Shown: in pieces, positions 1 to 7,754 of the stretch
Layout: each line of letters starts with the position of its first letter
Numbering within the stretch: position 1 is the stretch's first letter
Source: Agrococcus baldri
Lineage (GTDB): Bacteria > Actinomycetota > Actinomycetes > Actinomycetales > Microbacteriaceae
NCBI GenBank assembly: GCA_007988785.1
Contig: BJUU01000008.1
Location: 54,363-118,362 of the forward strand
DNA: 64,000 bases
Direction: 5' to 3'
Program-made: the position numbers and the translations under genes
The notes under the pieces: generated by a model
Told to the model about the DNA's origin: nothing
What the model saw: the letters and a program-made list of their open reading frames with translations, nothing else
The model's database searches: none

Positions 1-24
1 CGCGAGGGATGAGCACCTGAGCGA

Positions 25-50
25 CACATCGCGCTCGAATGGCCGTTGAG
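25..50. repeat. Half of an intergenic hairpin element shared with the purA 3' end
   Basis: CACATCG (25-31), seven variable bases, then ATGGCCGTTGAG (39-50). The same order and spacing occurs in the right arm of the hairpin after purA (33349-33374), with one substitution. It lies 2 nt beyond the stop of the minus-strand gene at 53-667, so it may be one arm of a terminator whose other arm is degenerate or outside the window. Confidence 0.5.
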
Positions 51-52
51 CC

Positions 53-667
53 CTAGCCGGCGAACTCGGCGGCGAGCTCGGCGGCGAGCTCGCGCACGTC
101 GGTGGCGCCCGCGAAGGCGCGCTCGGGCTGGGCCGCCCGGTCGGCATCCGACACGAGCGCCTTCACGCGCTTGACGACCGTGCGGGCGGGCGTCTCGCGC
201 AGCGCGTGGCCGACCGCCGCGAGCCACGCCTCGGCCGCCGCCTTCAGCGCCACGTAGCTCGCGCTGCCCGCCGTGGGGCGCTCGAGACCGGTGGTCGACA
301 CGATCGCGACGACCCCCGCATCCGACCGCCCGATCGCGTCGGCGAAGGCCCGCGTGGTGTTGCGCAACGTGGTGACGACGCGCGCCTCGAGCCAGGCCCA
401 GTCCTCGTCGCTCTGGCCGGCGAGCCCGCCGCCGCCGCGCCAGCCGCCCACCAGGTGCACGAGCCCGTCGAGCTCGCCCACCTCGGCCGCGAGCGCCTCG
501 ACCGCCTCGCGATCGGTGAGGTCGCACTCGAAGCGCTCGCTCGCGTCGACGAGCCCGAGCCGGTCGGCGTTCGAGCCCACGGCGATCACGTGGTGCCCGG
601 CGTCGATGAGGGCGGATGCGGTGGCGTGCCCGAGCGCGCTCGTGGCGCCGGCGATGAGGATGCGCAT
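53..667 (-). CDS. SDR family oxidoreductase
   Basis: A 204-residue short-chain dehydrogenase/reductase; a soluble NAD(P)-dependent enzyme of unknown substrate. The N-terminal Rossmann motif is GATSALG (residues 7-13), with a GGW stretch where NNAG usually sits, Ser124 in IVST, and the catalytic Tyr138-x3-Lys142 pair in SYVALK. The start at 667 is supported by a CAGACT -10 box six bases upstream. The upstream same-strand gene (691-1206) ends only 23 bp away, so read-through plus an own promoter is likely. The family is clear; the reaction cannot be told from sequence. Confidence 0.85.
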   Translation of the reverse strand: MRILIAGATSALGHATASALIDAGHHVIAVGSNADRLGLVDASERFECDLTDREAVEALAAEVGELDGLVHLVGGWRGGGGLAGQSDEDWAWLEARVVTTLRNTTRAFADAIGRSDAGVVAIVSTTGLERPTAGSASYVALKAAAEAWLAAVGHALRETPARTVVKRVKALVSDADRAAQPERAFAGATDVRELAAELAAEFAG

Positions 668-673
668 GCGGCC

Positions 674-679
674 AGTCTG
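674..679 (-). promoter_or_regulatory. -10 box CAGACT, leaderless SDR gene
   Basis: CAGACT lies six bases before the ATG at 667, the spacing seen at many other starts in this window. Confidence 0.5.
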
Positions 680-690
680 CCGTGCCGGCG

Positions 691-1206
691 TCACCGCCGC
701 TCGCGGAAGGGCGAGGGCACTGCATCCGTCGTCAGCCGGAACAGCCGCACCGTGCGGCCCGCGTCTCGCTCGTACTGCCGGTAGCCGGGCCACTGCGCCT
801 CGATGCGCACCCACGCGGCGTCGCGCTCGGCATCGGGGATGCGGGTCGCGTGAACCGGGTACGGCAGACCGCGCACGACCGCCACGGCGTCGGGACGGGC
901 GGCGAGGTTCGCCGTCCATCCGGGGTGCTGCGCGCGGGCGAAGCTCGTGCCGGCGACGATCGCGCCGCCGTCGCCGTCGGGCGTGAACATGAGCTCGGAT
1001 GCGCGGGCCAGGCCGCTCTTCGCGCCCACGGTGTGCAGCACGAGCGAGGGCACGAGGATGCCGGAGACCACCAGCCGACCGCCGGTGAGGCGCTTCGCGA
1101 TGCGCTCGGCGACCGGCATCGCCCTGGGACCGATGCGGCGGAACGCGCGCGTGCGCGAGACCGGCGCGAGGGCGCGGCGCAGCAGCCGGCGCAGCCGATC
1201 GGGCAC
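691..1206 (-). CDS. Nitroreductase/deazaflavin-dependent oxidoreductase (DDN family)
   Basis: 171 residues, GTG start. The stretch LVLHTVGAKSG (about 55-65) and the later HPGWTANLAARP and WPGYRQYE segments are typical of the mycobacterial DDN/Rv1558-like split beta-barrel family, which binds the deazaflavin cofactor F420. Members reduce diverse small molecules, so no substrate is assigned. The gene starts 13 bp after the stop of the 63-residue gene at 1220-1411 and probably shares its transcript. I did not find a convincing ribosome site or -10 box for this GTG. Confidence 0.85.
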   Translation of the reverse strand: MPDRLRRLLRRALAPVSRTRAFRRIGPRAMPVAERIAKRLTGGRLVVSGILVPSLVLHTVGAKSGLARASELMFTPDGDGGAIVAGTSFARAQHPGWTANLAARPDAVAVVRGLPYPVHATRIPDAERDAAWVRIEAQWPGYRQYERDAGRTVRLFRLTTDAVPSPFRERR

Positions 1207-1219
1207 GGCAGCCGTGGCC

Positions 1220-1411
1220 TCAGCCGTGCTGCTCGGCGCCCCTGCGGGCGTCCTGCACGAGCTGGCGCACGTCGGCCTCGGCCGGCACCGCGCCGCCGGC
1301 GTCGAGCTGCTGCATGACCGCCTCGACCGCGTCGTCCTCGCTGCCCTCGAGCGGGATCGACAGCCCGCGCTTCAGCAGCTCACCGTAGTCGGGTACCCAT
1401 TCGATGCTCAT
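1220..1411 (-). CDS. Small conserved-looking acidic protein
   Basis: 63 residues, starting MSIEWVPDYGELLKRG and ending QDARRGAEQHG. It is acidic in the middle (EGSEDDAVEAVMQQLDAGG) and predicted cytosolic and helical; no signal peptide or membrane segment. I do not recognise the family. A GC-rich purine stretch (GGTGGGG) two bases before the ATG is a poor ribosome site. The gene lies directly upstream of the DDN-type oxidoreductase. Codon bias is normal for the region and no overlapping gene competes, which supports it being real. Confidence 0.6.
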   Translation of the reverse strand: MSIEWVPDYGELLKRGLSIPLEGSEDDAVEAVMQQLDAGGAVPAEADVRQLVQDARRGAEQHG

Positions 1412-1473
1412 GGCCCCACCGTGGCATCCGCGCGCCCCGCGCGCCAGGGGGTGTCTCCCGACGCGCCCGCCGA

Positions 1474-2115
1474 TCAATAGGCGAAGTGCACGTGCGCGCC
1501 GCGGTGCTCGCCCGACTCGATGGCGTCGACCACCGCGATGGCGAAGTCTGCGCCGGAGATCGACGAGCCGCCGTCGGCGTCGAGCACCGGGGTGTCGCCG
1601 CCCGTGCGGTACTCGCCACGGCGGGTCTGGTCGGGGATGAAGCCGCCGAAGGCGCCCGCGGGGGAGACGTAGGTCCAGTCGACGCCCTCGGTCGCGCTCA
1701 CGCGCTCGAACGCGGCGAACAGCTCGCGCGCCTCGCCCTTGTACTCCGGCGCGAAGGCGTCGGTCTCGACGATGCGCCGGCCGTCGGCGTCCTTCAGCGA
1801 GCCGAAGCCGCCCACGATGATGAACCGCACCCCGGTGCCGGCGAGCCTGCCGGCGATGTCTGCATACGCATCCGCCACCCTGCCCTCCATGTCGCCGCGC
1901 GGCGACAGCGCGCCCACGACCACCTCTGCGCCGTCGAGCGCCTGCGCGAGCACGTCGCCGTCGAGCACCGAGCCCTGCACCACCCGGGCGCCGGCGGGGG
2001 CGTCCTGCGGCGTCGAGCGCGAGACGAGCGTGAGCTCGTGGCCGCGCGCCGCGGCCTCTGCGGCGATGTGGCCGCCGGCGAAGCCGGTGGCGCCGAGCAC
2101 GGTGATCCTGGTCAT
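1474..2115 (-). CDS. NAD(P)-binding epimerase-like oxidoreductase
   Basis: 213 residues with the atypical-SDR nucleotide motif GATGFAGG (residues 8-15) and a VVVGALSPRGD segment, then FIIVGGFGSL and WTYVSPAGAFGGF. This matches the NmrA/SDR_a5-like NAD(P)H-binding family (COG2910-type), often annotated as putative NADH-flavin reductase. It lacks a clear Tyr-x3-Lys pair, as many atypical SDRs do. AGAGGA lies five bases before the ATG. It is a single gene, divergent from the membrane protein at 2229. Confidence 0.8.
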   Translation of the reverse strand: MTRITVLGATGFAGGHIAAEAAARGHELTLVSRSTPQDAPAGARVVQGSVLDGDVLAQALDGAEVVVGALSPRGDMEGRVADAYADIAGRLAGTGVRFIIVGGFGSLKDADGRRIVETDAFAPEYKGEARELFAAFERVSATEGVDWTYVSPAGAFGGFIPDQTRRGEYRTGGDTPVLDADGGSSISGADFAIAVVDAIESGEHRGAHVHFAY

Positions 2116-2216
2116 GGGGGTCCTCTCGTCTGCAATGTCTGCAGGGGCAACCGGCGGCGCCGGCAGCGCATTCCGGTCGGGCGGATGCGCGGCTGGCGCG
2201 GCACGCGCGCGCACCG

Positions 2217-2222
2217 TACGGT
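2217..2222 (+). promoter_or_regulatory. -10 box TACGGT, leaderless
   Basis: TACGGT, then six bases, then the GTG at 2229. No ribosome site is present. Confidence 0.6.
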
Positions 2223-2228
2223 AACGGT

Positions 2229-2696
2229 GTGATCGACGTCGCGCCCGCGGGCGCAGCAGCCCGTACCGCGCATCCGCTCGTCGTCACCGGCGCCCGCGCG
2301 CTCGCCGCCGTCGCGCTGCACGCGATCGTCGCGGGCGCCATCGGCTGGGCGATCGATCCGGTGATCTCGGAGACCTCGGTGTGGGCGTGGCCGAGCTCGG
2401 CGCAGGCCGCGCAGCTCGGCGAGCTCTGGCTGCAGACGACCGTCGCGCCCGCGCTCGTCTGGGCCGCGATCGTGCTGGCCCGCGCGGCGCGTCGGCGGCG
2501 CGTCGAGGGCACCTTCTTCGTGCTCTCTGCCGCGGTGGTCGCGATCGTGGCGTTCGCGCTCGCGGTGCCGCTCATCCTGCTCGAGGTGCCCGTGCAGGCG
2601 ACCGGCATCGCGATCGCCGCCTGGCTGCTGGTGGCGTGCGCGCTCGCCGTCATCATCGCGGCGCAGGTCGCCCGCGAGCGGCGCGCGCCGCGCTGA
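2229..2696 (+). CDS. Four-TM hypothetical membrane protein
   Basis: 155 residues, GTG start. Four hydrophobic segments (about residues 20-42, 65-85, 94-115, 121-142), a basic loop RAARRRR between TM2 and TM3 and a basic tail. It is clearly paralogous to the protein at 4397-4846: both have a WLQ(T/A)V..P.L.WA..VL.RAA segment and the ending AWLL.ACAL.V. Function unknown. The final codons and stop are duplicated in tandem downstream (see repeat). Convergent with the DUF6421 gene. Confidence 0.75.
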   Translation: MIDVAPAGAAARTAHPLVVTGARALAAVALHAIVAGAIGWAIDPVISETSVWAWPSSAQAAQLGELWLQTTVAPALVWAAIVLARAARRRRVEGTFFVLSAAVVAIVAFALAVPLILLEVPVQATGIAIAAWLLVACALAVIIAAQVARERRAPR

Positions 2697-2763
2697 CCGC
2701 GCGCGCCGCGCTGACCGCGCGCGCCGCGCTGACCGCGCGCGCCGCGCTGACCGCGCGCGCCGC
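2683..2763. repeat. 18-bp tandem repeat including the stop codon
   Basis: About four and a half copies of GCGCGCGCCGCGCTGACC run from the last codons of the 2229-2696 gene into the convergent intergenic space. Every unit repeats the terminal Arg codon and TGA in the same frame, so loss of one stop would be caught by the next unit. GCGCGC cores are self-complementary, so the tract may also act as a bidirectional terminator. Confidence 0.85.
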
Positions 2764-2771
2764 TCGTCGCG

Positions 2772-4145
2772 CTACGCGCTCTCGGCGGTGATGCCGGAGG
2801 TCGAGGCGATGACCTCGCGCATCTTCTTCTCGAAGGCCTCGTAGAACATCGACAGCGGGAACTCGTCGTCCATCACGAGGTCCGTCAGCTGGCGGGGCGC
2901 GCCGTCGAGCGGCAGCTCGCCCGCCTTCCACTTGGAGGCCGGGTGCGGCTCGACGACGGAGGAGACGAGCTCGTAGGCGGCCAGCCAGTGCGCGACCTTG
3001 GGCCGGTCGATCGAGCGCCAGTACAGCAGCTCGGTGGCCTCGCCGAGCTTGTTGACGACGTCGGGCACCTCGTCCCAGTCGAAGGCGAGCTGCGTGTCGG
3101 TCCAGTGCAGCACGCGGTGCTGGTGCAGCCACGCGAACAGCAGCTGGCCGCCGAGCCCGTCGTAGTTGCGGGTGCGAGTGCCGGTGATCGCGAAGCGGAA
3201 GATGCGGTCGAAGATGACCGCGTACTGCACGTGCTTGGCGTGCTTCGCGAGCTCGCGGTCGGCATCCGTCGCGTCCTCCTTGGCGGCGATCCGCCGCTCG
3301 ATCGCGACCGACTCGCGGAACGCGGTCAGGTCGCAGCGCAGCTCCTCGAGCGAGTAGAGGAAGAACGGCATCCGCTGCTTGATCATGAACGGGTCGAACG
3401 GCAGGTCGCCGCGCATGTGGGTGCGGTCGTGGATGAGATCCCACATCACGAACGTCTCCTCGGCCGTGCGCTGGTCGGCGACGAGCTCTGCGGCGTCGGC
3501 CGGCAGCTCGAGCTTCGTGACCTCGCACGCCGCCTCGACCACGCGGCGGAAGCGCGCCGCCTCGCGATCCTGGAAGATCGCGCCCCACGTGAACGAGGGG
3601 ATCTCGCGCATCGCGACCGTCTCGGGGAAGAGCACCGCCGAGTTCGTGTCGTAGCCGGCGGTGAAGTCGATGAAGCGCAGCGGCACGAACAGCGCGTTCG
3701 AGTAGTCGCCGGCCTCGAGCTCGGCGATGAACTCGGGCCAGATGACCTCGACGAGCACGGCCTCGACGAGCCGCTTCGACGAGCCGTTCTGCGTGTACAT
3801 CGGGAAGATCACCAGGTGCTTCAGCCCGTCGACGCGGTGCTGCTGCGGCTGGAACTGCACGAGCGCGTCGAAGAAGTCGGGCTCGCCGAAGCCGCCCTCG
3901 GCCCAGCGCTCGAAGTCGACCGCGGCCTGCTCCAGGTAGGCCGCATCGTGCGGGAACTCGGGGGCGATGGTGCGGATGCCCTGGGCCAGCCCGGTCACGT
4001 GGGCGCGGGCGGCGTCGTGGTCGCCCACCTCCTCGATGGCGCCGTTCTTCGACTGCATGGGCTGCAGCGCCGTCGCTGCTGCCTTGATCTGCAGCCAGGC
4101 GGAGTGCTGGCGCAGGTCGGCGGCGGTGGCCTGGGTCATCGTCAT
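2772..4145 (-). CDS. DUF6421 family protein
   Basis: 457 residues, soluble, no signal peptide. I match it to the actinobacterial DUF6421 family by its overall pattern (AWLQIKAAATALQPMQSKNG near the N-terminus, FIDFTAGYDTNSAVLFPE, TFVMWDLIHDRTHMRGDLPF and WDEVPDVVNKLGEATELLYW). Conserved His/Asp clusters (DLIHDRTHMRGD) suggest a metal site, but no function is known. AGGAGG lies five bases before the ATG at 4145; a TACGCT -10 box at 4213-4218 gives a leader of about 60 nt. It is flanked on both sides by paralogous membrane-protein genes on the other strand. Confidence 0.75.
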   Translation of the reverse strand: MTMTQATAADLRQHSAWLQIKAAATALQPMQSKNGAIEEVGDHDAARAHVTGLAQGIRTIAPEFPHDAAYLEQAAVDFERWAEGGFGEPDFFDALVQFQPQQHRVDGLKHLVIFPMYTQNGSSKRLVEAVLVEVIWPEFIAELEAGDYSNALFVPLRFIDFTAGYDTNSAVLFPETVAMREIPSFTWGAIFQDREAARFRRVVEAACEVTKLELPADAAELVADQRTAEETFVMWDLIHDRTHMRGDLPFDPFMIKQRMPFFLYSLEELRCDLTAFRESVAIERRIAAKEDATDADRELAKHAKHVQYAVIFDRIFRFAITGTRTRNYDGLGGQLLFAWLHQHRVLHWTDTQLAFDWDEVPDVVNKLGEATELLYWRSIDRPKVAHWLAAYELVSSVVEPHPASKWKAGELPLDGAPRQLTDLVMDDEFPLSMFYEAFEKKMREVIASTSGITAESA

Positions 4146-4212
4146 GGGAGCCTCCTGGAGTCTCGACGGGGGAGGATCGTGGCGCGGCGGCGCCCGATCG
4201 GTGCGTGTTTCC

Positions 4213-4218
4213 AGCGTA
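4213..4218 (-). promoter_or_regulatory. -10 box TACGCT for the DUF6421 gene
   Basis: Leadered promoter; the transcript would start near 4206 and carry the AGGAGG site. Confidence 0.4.
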
Positions 4219-4371
4219 AAGCGCCGTGCACGCACGTATCTTGCGGCTCGGCCCGCGTTTGCTGCCCGTTCCTGGCGTCGCGCGGGAGCCCGTCGTCGCC
4301 CGCAACGGAGTTGCGTCACCGACCGATGCGACGATGAGCGCGGAGCACTGGCGCGCCCGCGCGCCCGGGCG

Positions 4372-4377
4372 TACCCT
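4372..4377 (+). promoter_or_regulatory. -10 box TACCCT for the 4397 gene
   Basis: Twenty bases before the TTG start. GGAG at 4386-4389 with seven-base spacing decides the start. Confidence 0.4.
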
Positions 4378-4396
4378 CATCGCTTGGAGCACAGCC

Positions 4397-4846
4397 TTGG
4401 ACGTCGAACCCAGTCACGGCCACCCGGTGCTCGCCGCCGCAGGACCGGTGGCGATCGTCGCGGTGCTGCATGCCGCCGTCAGCACGGCCATCATCGCGGC
4501 GGTCGAGCCCGACGTGCCCGACCTCGCCGTCTACTGGCTGCAGGCGGTGCTGCTGCCGTCGCTCGGCTGGGCGCTGCTCGTGCTGGGGCGGGCCGCGGTG
4601 TGGAAGCGGCCCTCCGCCTTCTGGCTCGGCGCGTCCGCGGGGCTCGTGGTGCTGGCGGCCTTCGTCACCGCCTTCCTCATCGTGGTCGGCGACATCAGCG
4701 CGCGCGGCATCCCGCTCGCGCTCATCCTCTCGGCATGGGTGCTGCTGGCCTGCGCGGTGCTCGTGGCGGTGGTGCTGCGCGTCTCCGGCAAGCACGCCGA
4801 TGCGGCGATCGACGCCGACGTCGCGGTGCCGGTCGCGCCCGTCTAG
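4397..4846 (+). CDS. Four-TM hypothetical membrane protein (paralog of 2229-2696)
   Basis: 149 residues, TTG start chosen because GGAG lies seven bases upstream and the N-terminus (LDVEPSHGHPV) then lines up with the paralog. A longer reading from the ATG at 4334 is possible but adds a basic, uncharacteristic extension. Four hydrophobic segments and a short polar C-terminal tail. No enzymatic motif. The pair of paralogs on both sides of the DUF6421 gene suggests an old local duplication; function unknown. Confidence 0.7.
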   Translation: MDVEPSHGHPVLAAAGPVAIVAVLHAAVSTAIIAAVEPDVPDLAVYWLQAVLLPSLGWALLVLGRAAVWKRPSAFWLGASAGLVVLAAFVTAFLIVVGDISARGIPLALILSAWVLLACAVLVAVVLRVSGKHADAAIDADVAVPVAPV

Positions 4847-4858
4847 CGGCCGGCAGCC

Positions 4859-5227
4859 TCAGACGAGCGCCTGCGCGATGAGGAAGCCCGCCCAGCAGCC
4901 GGCGGCGGCCAGCAGCGGCGGCACGATCGCCCACCGCTGCTTCGTCGCGGCGGCGGCCGCGCCGATCGCGTTGCCGACCAGCGTGCAGCCCAGCAGCGCG
5001 ATCCAGTAGGTCAGCCGCGCGGGCCCGGGGTCGACGCCGGAGGCCTCCGCCGCCTGCACCAGGCCGCCGTCGCCGACCGGGGCGAACAGCAGCAGGCAGA
5101 GGATGTTCGCGAAGATCAGCACCCAGGCGGCCAGCCGCCAGCGATCGGCAGGCGTCCACTCGCGCTGCGGCTCGAGCTCCTCCCACTCCGGGTCCATGCC
5201 CTGCTCGTCGGGCCGATCGTCGCTCAT
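4859..5227 (-). CDS. Three-TM membrane protein, third gene of the xthA operon
   Basis: 122 residues: an acidic N-terminus (DDRPDEQGMDPEWEELEPQRE), then three hydrophobic segments (about 35-52, 72-90, 98-120). It overlaps the upstream gene by ATGA (5224-5227), so translation is coupled. It is paralogous to the 113-residue protein at 5224-5565: both have AxWVxIxxNxL, then CT(L/I)VGN and AAAGCW near the C-terminus. No known domain. Confidence 0.7.
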   Translation of the reverse strand: MSDDRPDEQGMDPEWEELEPQREWTPADRWRLAAWVLIFANILCLLLFAPVGDGGLVQAAEASGVDPGPARLTYWIALLGCTLVGNAIGAAAAATKQRWAIVPPLLAAAGCWAGFLIAQALV

Positions 5228-5565
5228 GCGAGCGCTCCGCCCCCGACGATGCCGAACACGATCCAGCAGCCCGCGGCGGCGGCGATCGCCCAGGCGAGAC
5301 CCCAGCTGCGGCGCTGCCAGATGGCGAGGCCGTTGCCGACGATCGTGCACGCAGCGAGGCCGATGGCGTAGACGGTCACCGCGTTCGACTGCACGTAGCC
5401 CTCGTCGAACTGGTGCTCGAGCTGCTCCTGCAGCTCGATGGCCGCCGCGCCCGGCATCGCGAGCGCCATCAGGGCGAGCACGTTCAGCCCGATCATCACC
5501 CAGGTCGCGATCTCGAGCGCGCGACCCTGCCGTGCTGACGCGACGGCGCCCGACGCATCCGCCAT
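5224..5565 (-). CDS. Three-TM membrane protein, second gene of the xthA operon
   Basis: 113 residues with three hydrophobic stretches and an acidic loop (ELQEQLEHQFDEGY) between TM1 and TM2 that probably faces outside or the cytosolic edge. Its ATG overlaps the xthA stop as TGATG and its own stop overlaps the next gene as ATGA. It and the next gene are tandem duplicates. A membrane pair coupled to a DNA-repair nuclease is unexpected and may only reflect shared expression. Confidence 0.7.
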   Translation of the reverse strand: MADASGAVASARQGRALEIATWVMIGLNVLALMALAMPGAAAIELQEQLEHQFDEGYVQSNAVTVYAIGLAACTIVGNGLAIWQRRSWGLAWAIAAAAGCWIVFGIVGGGALA

Positions 5566-6377
5566 CAGAAGATCATGGGGCGGTCGTCGTCGAGCTCGGT
5601 CTCGAGCTCGAGGTCGACGACCACCGGCACGTGGTCGCTGGGCGCGTCGCCCGATCGCTCGTCGCGGTCGATCGACGCGCGGCCGACGAGCTCCGCGAGC
5701 TCCGGCGTGCCGAGCACGAAGTCGATGCGCATGCCCTCGTCCTTGTTCCAGCGGCCCGCCTTGTAGTCCCAGTAGGTGTAGCCCGGTGCCCGGTCGCGCA
5801 CGACGTCGACGAGACCGGCGTCGAGGAGCGCCTGGAACGCATCCCGCTCGGGCTGGGAGACGTGCGTGTGCCCGTCGAAGAGGCCGATGTCCCACACGTC
5901 GGTGTCGAGCGGGGCGATGTTGAAGTCGCCCATGAGCGCCAGCGGGCGGCCGCGCCAGCCGTGCGTGAGGTCGGCGAGCACGCGCAGCCACTCGAGCTTG
6001 TAGCCGTAGTGCGCGTGGACGAGCTCGCGGCCGTTGGGCACATAGAGGCTCCACAGCCGCACGCCCTCGACGGTCGCCGCCATCGCGCGCGCCTCGACCA
6101 CGGGGTCGCCCGAATTGGCGTAGCCGGGCTGGCCCGCGAAGTCGCGCTCGACCTCGGTCATCGGCAGCCGCGAGGCGATGGCCACGCCGTTCCACTGGTT
6201 CAGGCCGTGCGCCTGCACCTCGTAGCCGGCAGCCTCGAAGGCGGCGTAGGGGAACTGCTCGGTCTTGCACTTGATCTCCTGCATGGCGAGCACGTCGACG
6301 TCGCTGCGCTCGAGCCAGTCGACGATGCGGGCGGAGCGGGCCCGCACGGAGTTCACGTTCCAGGTGGCGATGCGCAT
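5565..6377 (-). CDS. xthA: Exodeoxyribonuclease III (AP endonuclease)
   Basis: 270 residues, full length for the ExoIII/Xth family, which cleaves DNA 5' to abasic sites and degrades 3' ends during base-excision repair. All landmark residues are visible: Asn7 in TWNVNS, Glu34 in MQEIK, Tyr112/Asn115 in LYVPNG, Asp151/Asn153 in GDFNIAP, Asp219 in RIDFVL and the Asp248-His249 pair in SDHVP. It is expressed from a TAGGCT box six bases before the ATG, so the mRNA is probably leaderless, and it heads an operon with two small membrane proteins. Confidence 0.97.
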   Translation of the reverse strand: MRIATWNVNSVRARSARIVDWLERSDVDVLAMQEIKCKTEQFPYAAFEAAGYEVQAHGLNQWNGVAIASRLPMTEVERDFAGQPGYANSGDPVVEARAMAATVEGVRLWSLYVPNGRELVHAHYGYKLEWLRVLADLTHGWRGRPLALMGDFNIAPLDTDVWDIGLFDGHTHVSQPERDAFQALLDAGLVDVVRDRAPGYTYWDYKAGRWNKDEGMRIDFVLGTPELAELVGRASIDRDERSGDAPSDHVPVVVDLELETELDDDRPMIF

Positions 6378-6383
6378 GCCTCG

Positions 6384-6389
6384 AGCCTA
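6384..6389 (-). promoter_or_regulatory. -10 box TAGGCT, leaderless xthA
   Basis: Six bases (GCCTCG on the plus strand) separate it from the ATG at 6377. Confidence 0.6.
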
Positions 6390-6451
6390 CGAGAGGCCGG
6401 GCGCAGGGTGTGGCCGGGGACGGCCAGCGAGCCGCGTGCGGGCCGGGGGTA

Positions 6452-6457
6452 CAGAAT
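6452..6457 (+). promoter_or_regulatory. -10 box CAGAAT, leaderless
   Basis: Followed by GGAGGG and directly by the ATG at 6464; the purine run is too close to act as a normal ribosome site. Confidence 0.5.
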
Positions 6458-6463
6458 GGAGGG

Positions 6464-7150
6464 ATGGGCACCGCGCGCGAACGCTACCTGCAGGCTCTCG
6501 ACCTCTTCTCTGCAGAGGCTCGAGCAGGCGCCGATCGGCTGGGCCTGCCATCGGCCTGCACCGAGTGGTCGATCGCCGACGTCATCCGCCACACCACGGG
6601 CGTGCAGTCGGAGTACGGCGGCTCCGCCCTGCTGGGGCGGGCGCTGGGGGAGAACGACCTCACCGCCGAGCACGAGTCGGTGATGGCGTCGTCGACCGAC
6701 TGGGAGGCGGTGGAGGCGTGGGAGCTGCTCGCGACCCAGCTGCGCACCGCGGCGCACGAGGCGGGCGAGGATGCCTTCCACCCGTTGCCGCTCGCGACGC
6801 TCGACATGGCGCTGCACGCGTGGGACATCCGCTGGGGCGCCGTGCGCGTCGGGCTCGCCTCCAACCTGGAGTTCCCGGCCGACCTGCTCGAGTGGATGGA
6901 GGACTACCGCGACCGCGCCAACGAGGAGGCCATCCGCAAGCCCGGCGTCTTCGCCTCGCCCGTCGAGCCGCCGGCAGACGCGACGCGCTCGGAGCGCTTC
7001 GCAGCCTGGACGGGCCGCCACCCCCGCGTCGCCTACGTGCCGCTGCGCGACCACCCCGCGACCCCATCGTCGGCCTCGGCGCTCTCCGCGACGAGTGCGG
7101 CCGCGGCCAGCGCGACCTCCGCGACCTCCGCGCCGACCGGCGCCGCCTGA
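6464..7150 (+). CDS. TIGR03083/maleylpyruvate-isomerase N-terminal fold protein
   Basis: 228 residues. The N-terminal part (TEWSIADVIRHTTG around 33-46 and LDMALHAWDIRWG) resembles the DinB-like four-helix fold of mycothiol-dependent isomerases and TIGR03083 proteins, in which His residues bind a metal. The C-terminal 35 residues are a low-complexity Ala/Ser/Thr tail, repeating SAT and AS units, which is not part of the domain. Actual reaction unknown. Divergent from xthA and just upstream of pyrE. Confidence 0.65.
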   Translation: MGTARERYLQALDLFSAEARAGADRLGLPSACTEWSIADVIRHTTGVQSEYGGSALLGRALGENDLTAEHESVMASSTDWEAVEAWELLATQLRTAAHEAGEDAFHPLPLATLDMALHAWDIRWGAVRVGLASNLEFPADLLEWMEDYRDRANEEAIRKPGVFASPVEPPADATRSERFAAWTGRHPRVAYVPLRDHPATPSSASALSATSAAAASATSATSAPTGAA

Positions 7151-7155
7151 GCACG

Positions 7156-7161
7156 TAGCCT
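7156..7161 (+). promoter_or_regulatory. -10 box TAGCCT, leaderless pyrE
   Basis: Seven bases before the GTG at 7169. Confidence 0.6.
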
Positions 7162-7168
7162 TGACGTC

Positions 7169-7720
7169 GTGACCGCGCGCGACCAGCTCATCCAGCTCAT
7201 CCGTGACGAAGCCGTCTTCCACGGCGACTTCACCCTCACCAGCGGCAGGCGCGCCAGCTACTACATCGATCTGCGCAAGCTCTCGCTCGATCACCGCGCC
7301 GCGCCGCTGATCGGCGATGTGCTGCTCGACCTGATCGCCGACATCCCCGACGTCGCCGCCGTCGGCGGCCTCACCATGGGCGCCGACCCGCTCGCGAACG
7401 CCGTGCTGCACCGGGGCCTCGCACGAGACCTGGCGGTGGATGCGTTCGTCGTGCGCAAGGAGCCGAAGGACCACGGCCGCGGCCGGCAGGTCGAGGGGCC
7501 GGAGCTCGCGGGCAGGCGCGTCGTGGTGCTCGAGGACACCTCGACCACCGGCGGCAGCCCCATCGCGGCGATCGAGGCGCTGCGCAAGGTCGGCGCCGAG
7601 GTGGTCGCGGTCGCCGTGATCGTCGACCGCGCGACCGGCGCGCAGGCGGCCATCGAGGCGGCCGGCGTCGAGTACCGCGCCGCCATCACCCTCGACGACC
7701 TGGGTCTCGATCCGCAGTAG
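7169..7720 (+). CDS. pyrE: Orotate phosphoribosyltransferase
   Basis: 183 residues, GTG start. It converts orotate plus PRPP to OMP in UMP synthesis. Visible are the flexible catalytic loop RKEPKDHGRGRQVEG (96-110) and the PRPP-binding motif LEDTSTTGGS (121-130). Length and motifs match the actinobacterial short form. It sits 18 bp after the TIGR03083-type gene but has its own TAGCCT box. No other pyr gene is in the window. Confidence 0.96.
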   Translation: MTARDQLIQLIRDEAVFHGDFTLTSGRRASYYIDLRKLSLDHRAAPLIGDVLLDLIADIPDVAAVGGLTMGADPLANAVLHRGLARDLAVDAFVVRKEPKDHGRGRQVEGPELAGRRVVVLEDTSTTGGSPIAAIEALRKVGAEVVAVAVIVDRATGAQAAIEAAGVEYRAAITLDDLGLDPQ

Positions 7721-7754
7721 ATTGGCTATCTGACAAGCGGATTCGGGAGGTCAC

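Noticed and set aside
2683..2763. CRISPR-like array
   Set aside because: The units are directly adjacent with no spacers and there are no cas genes.
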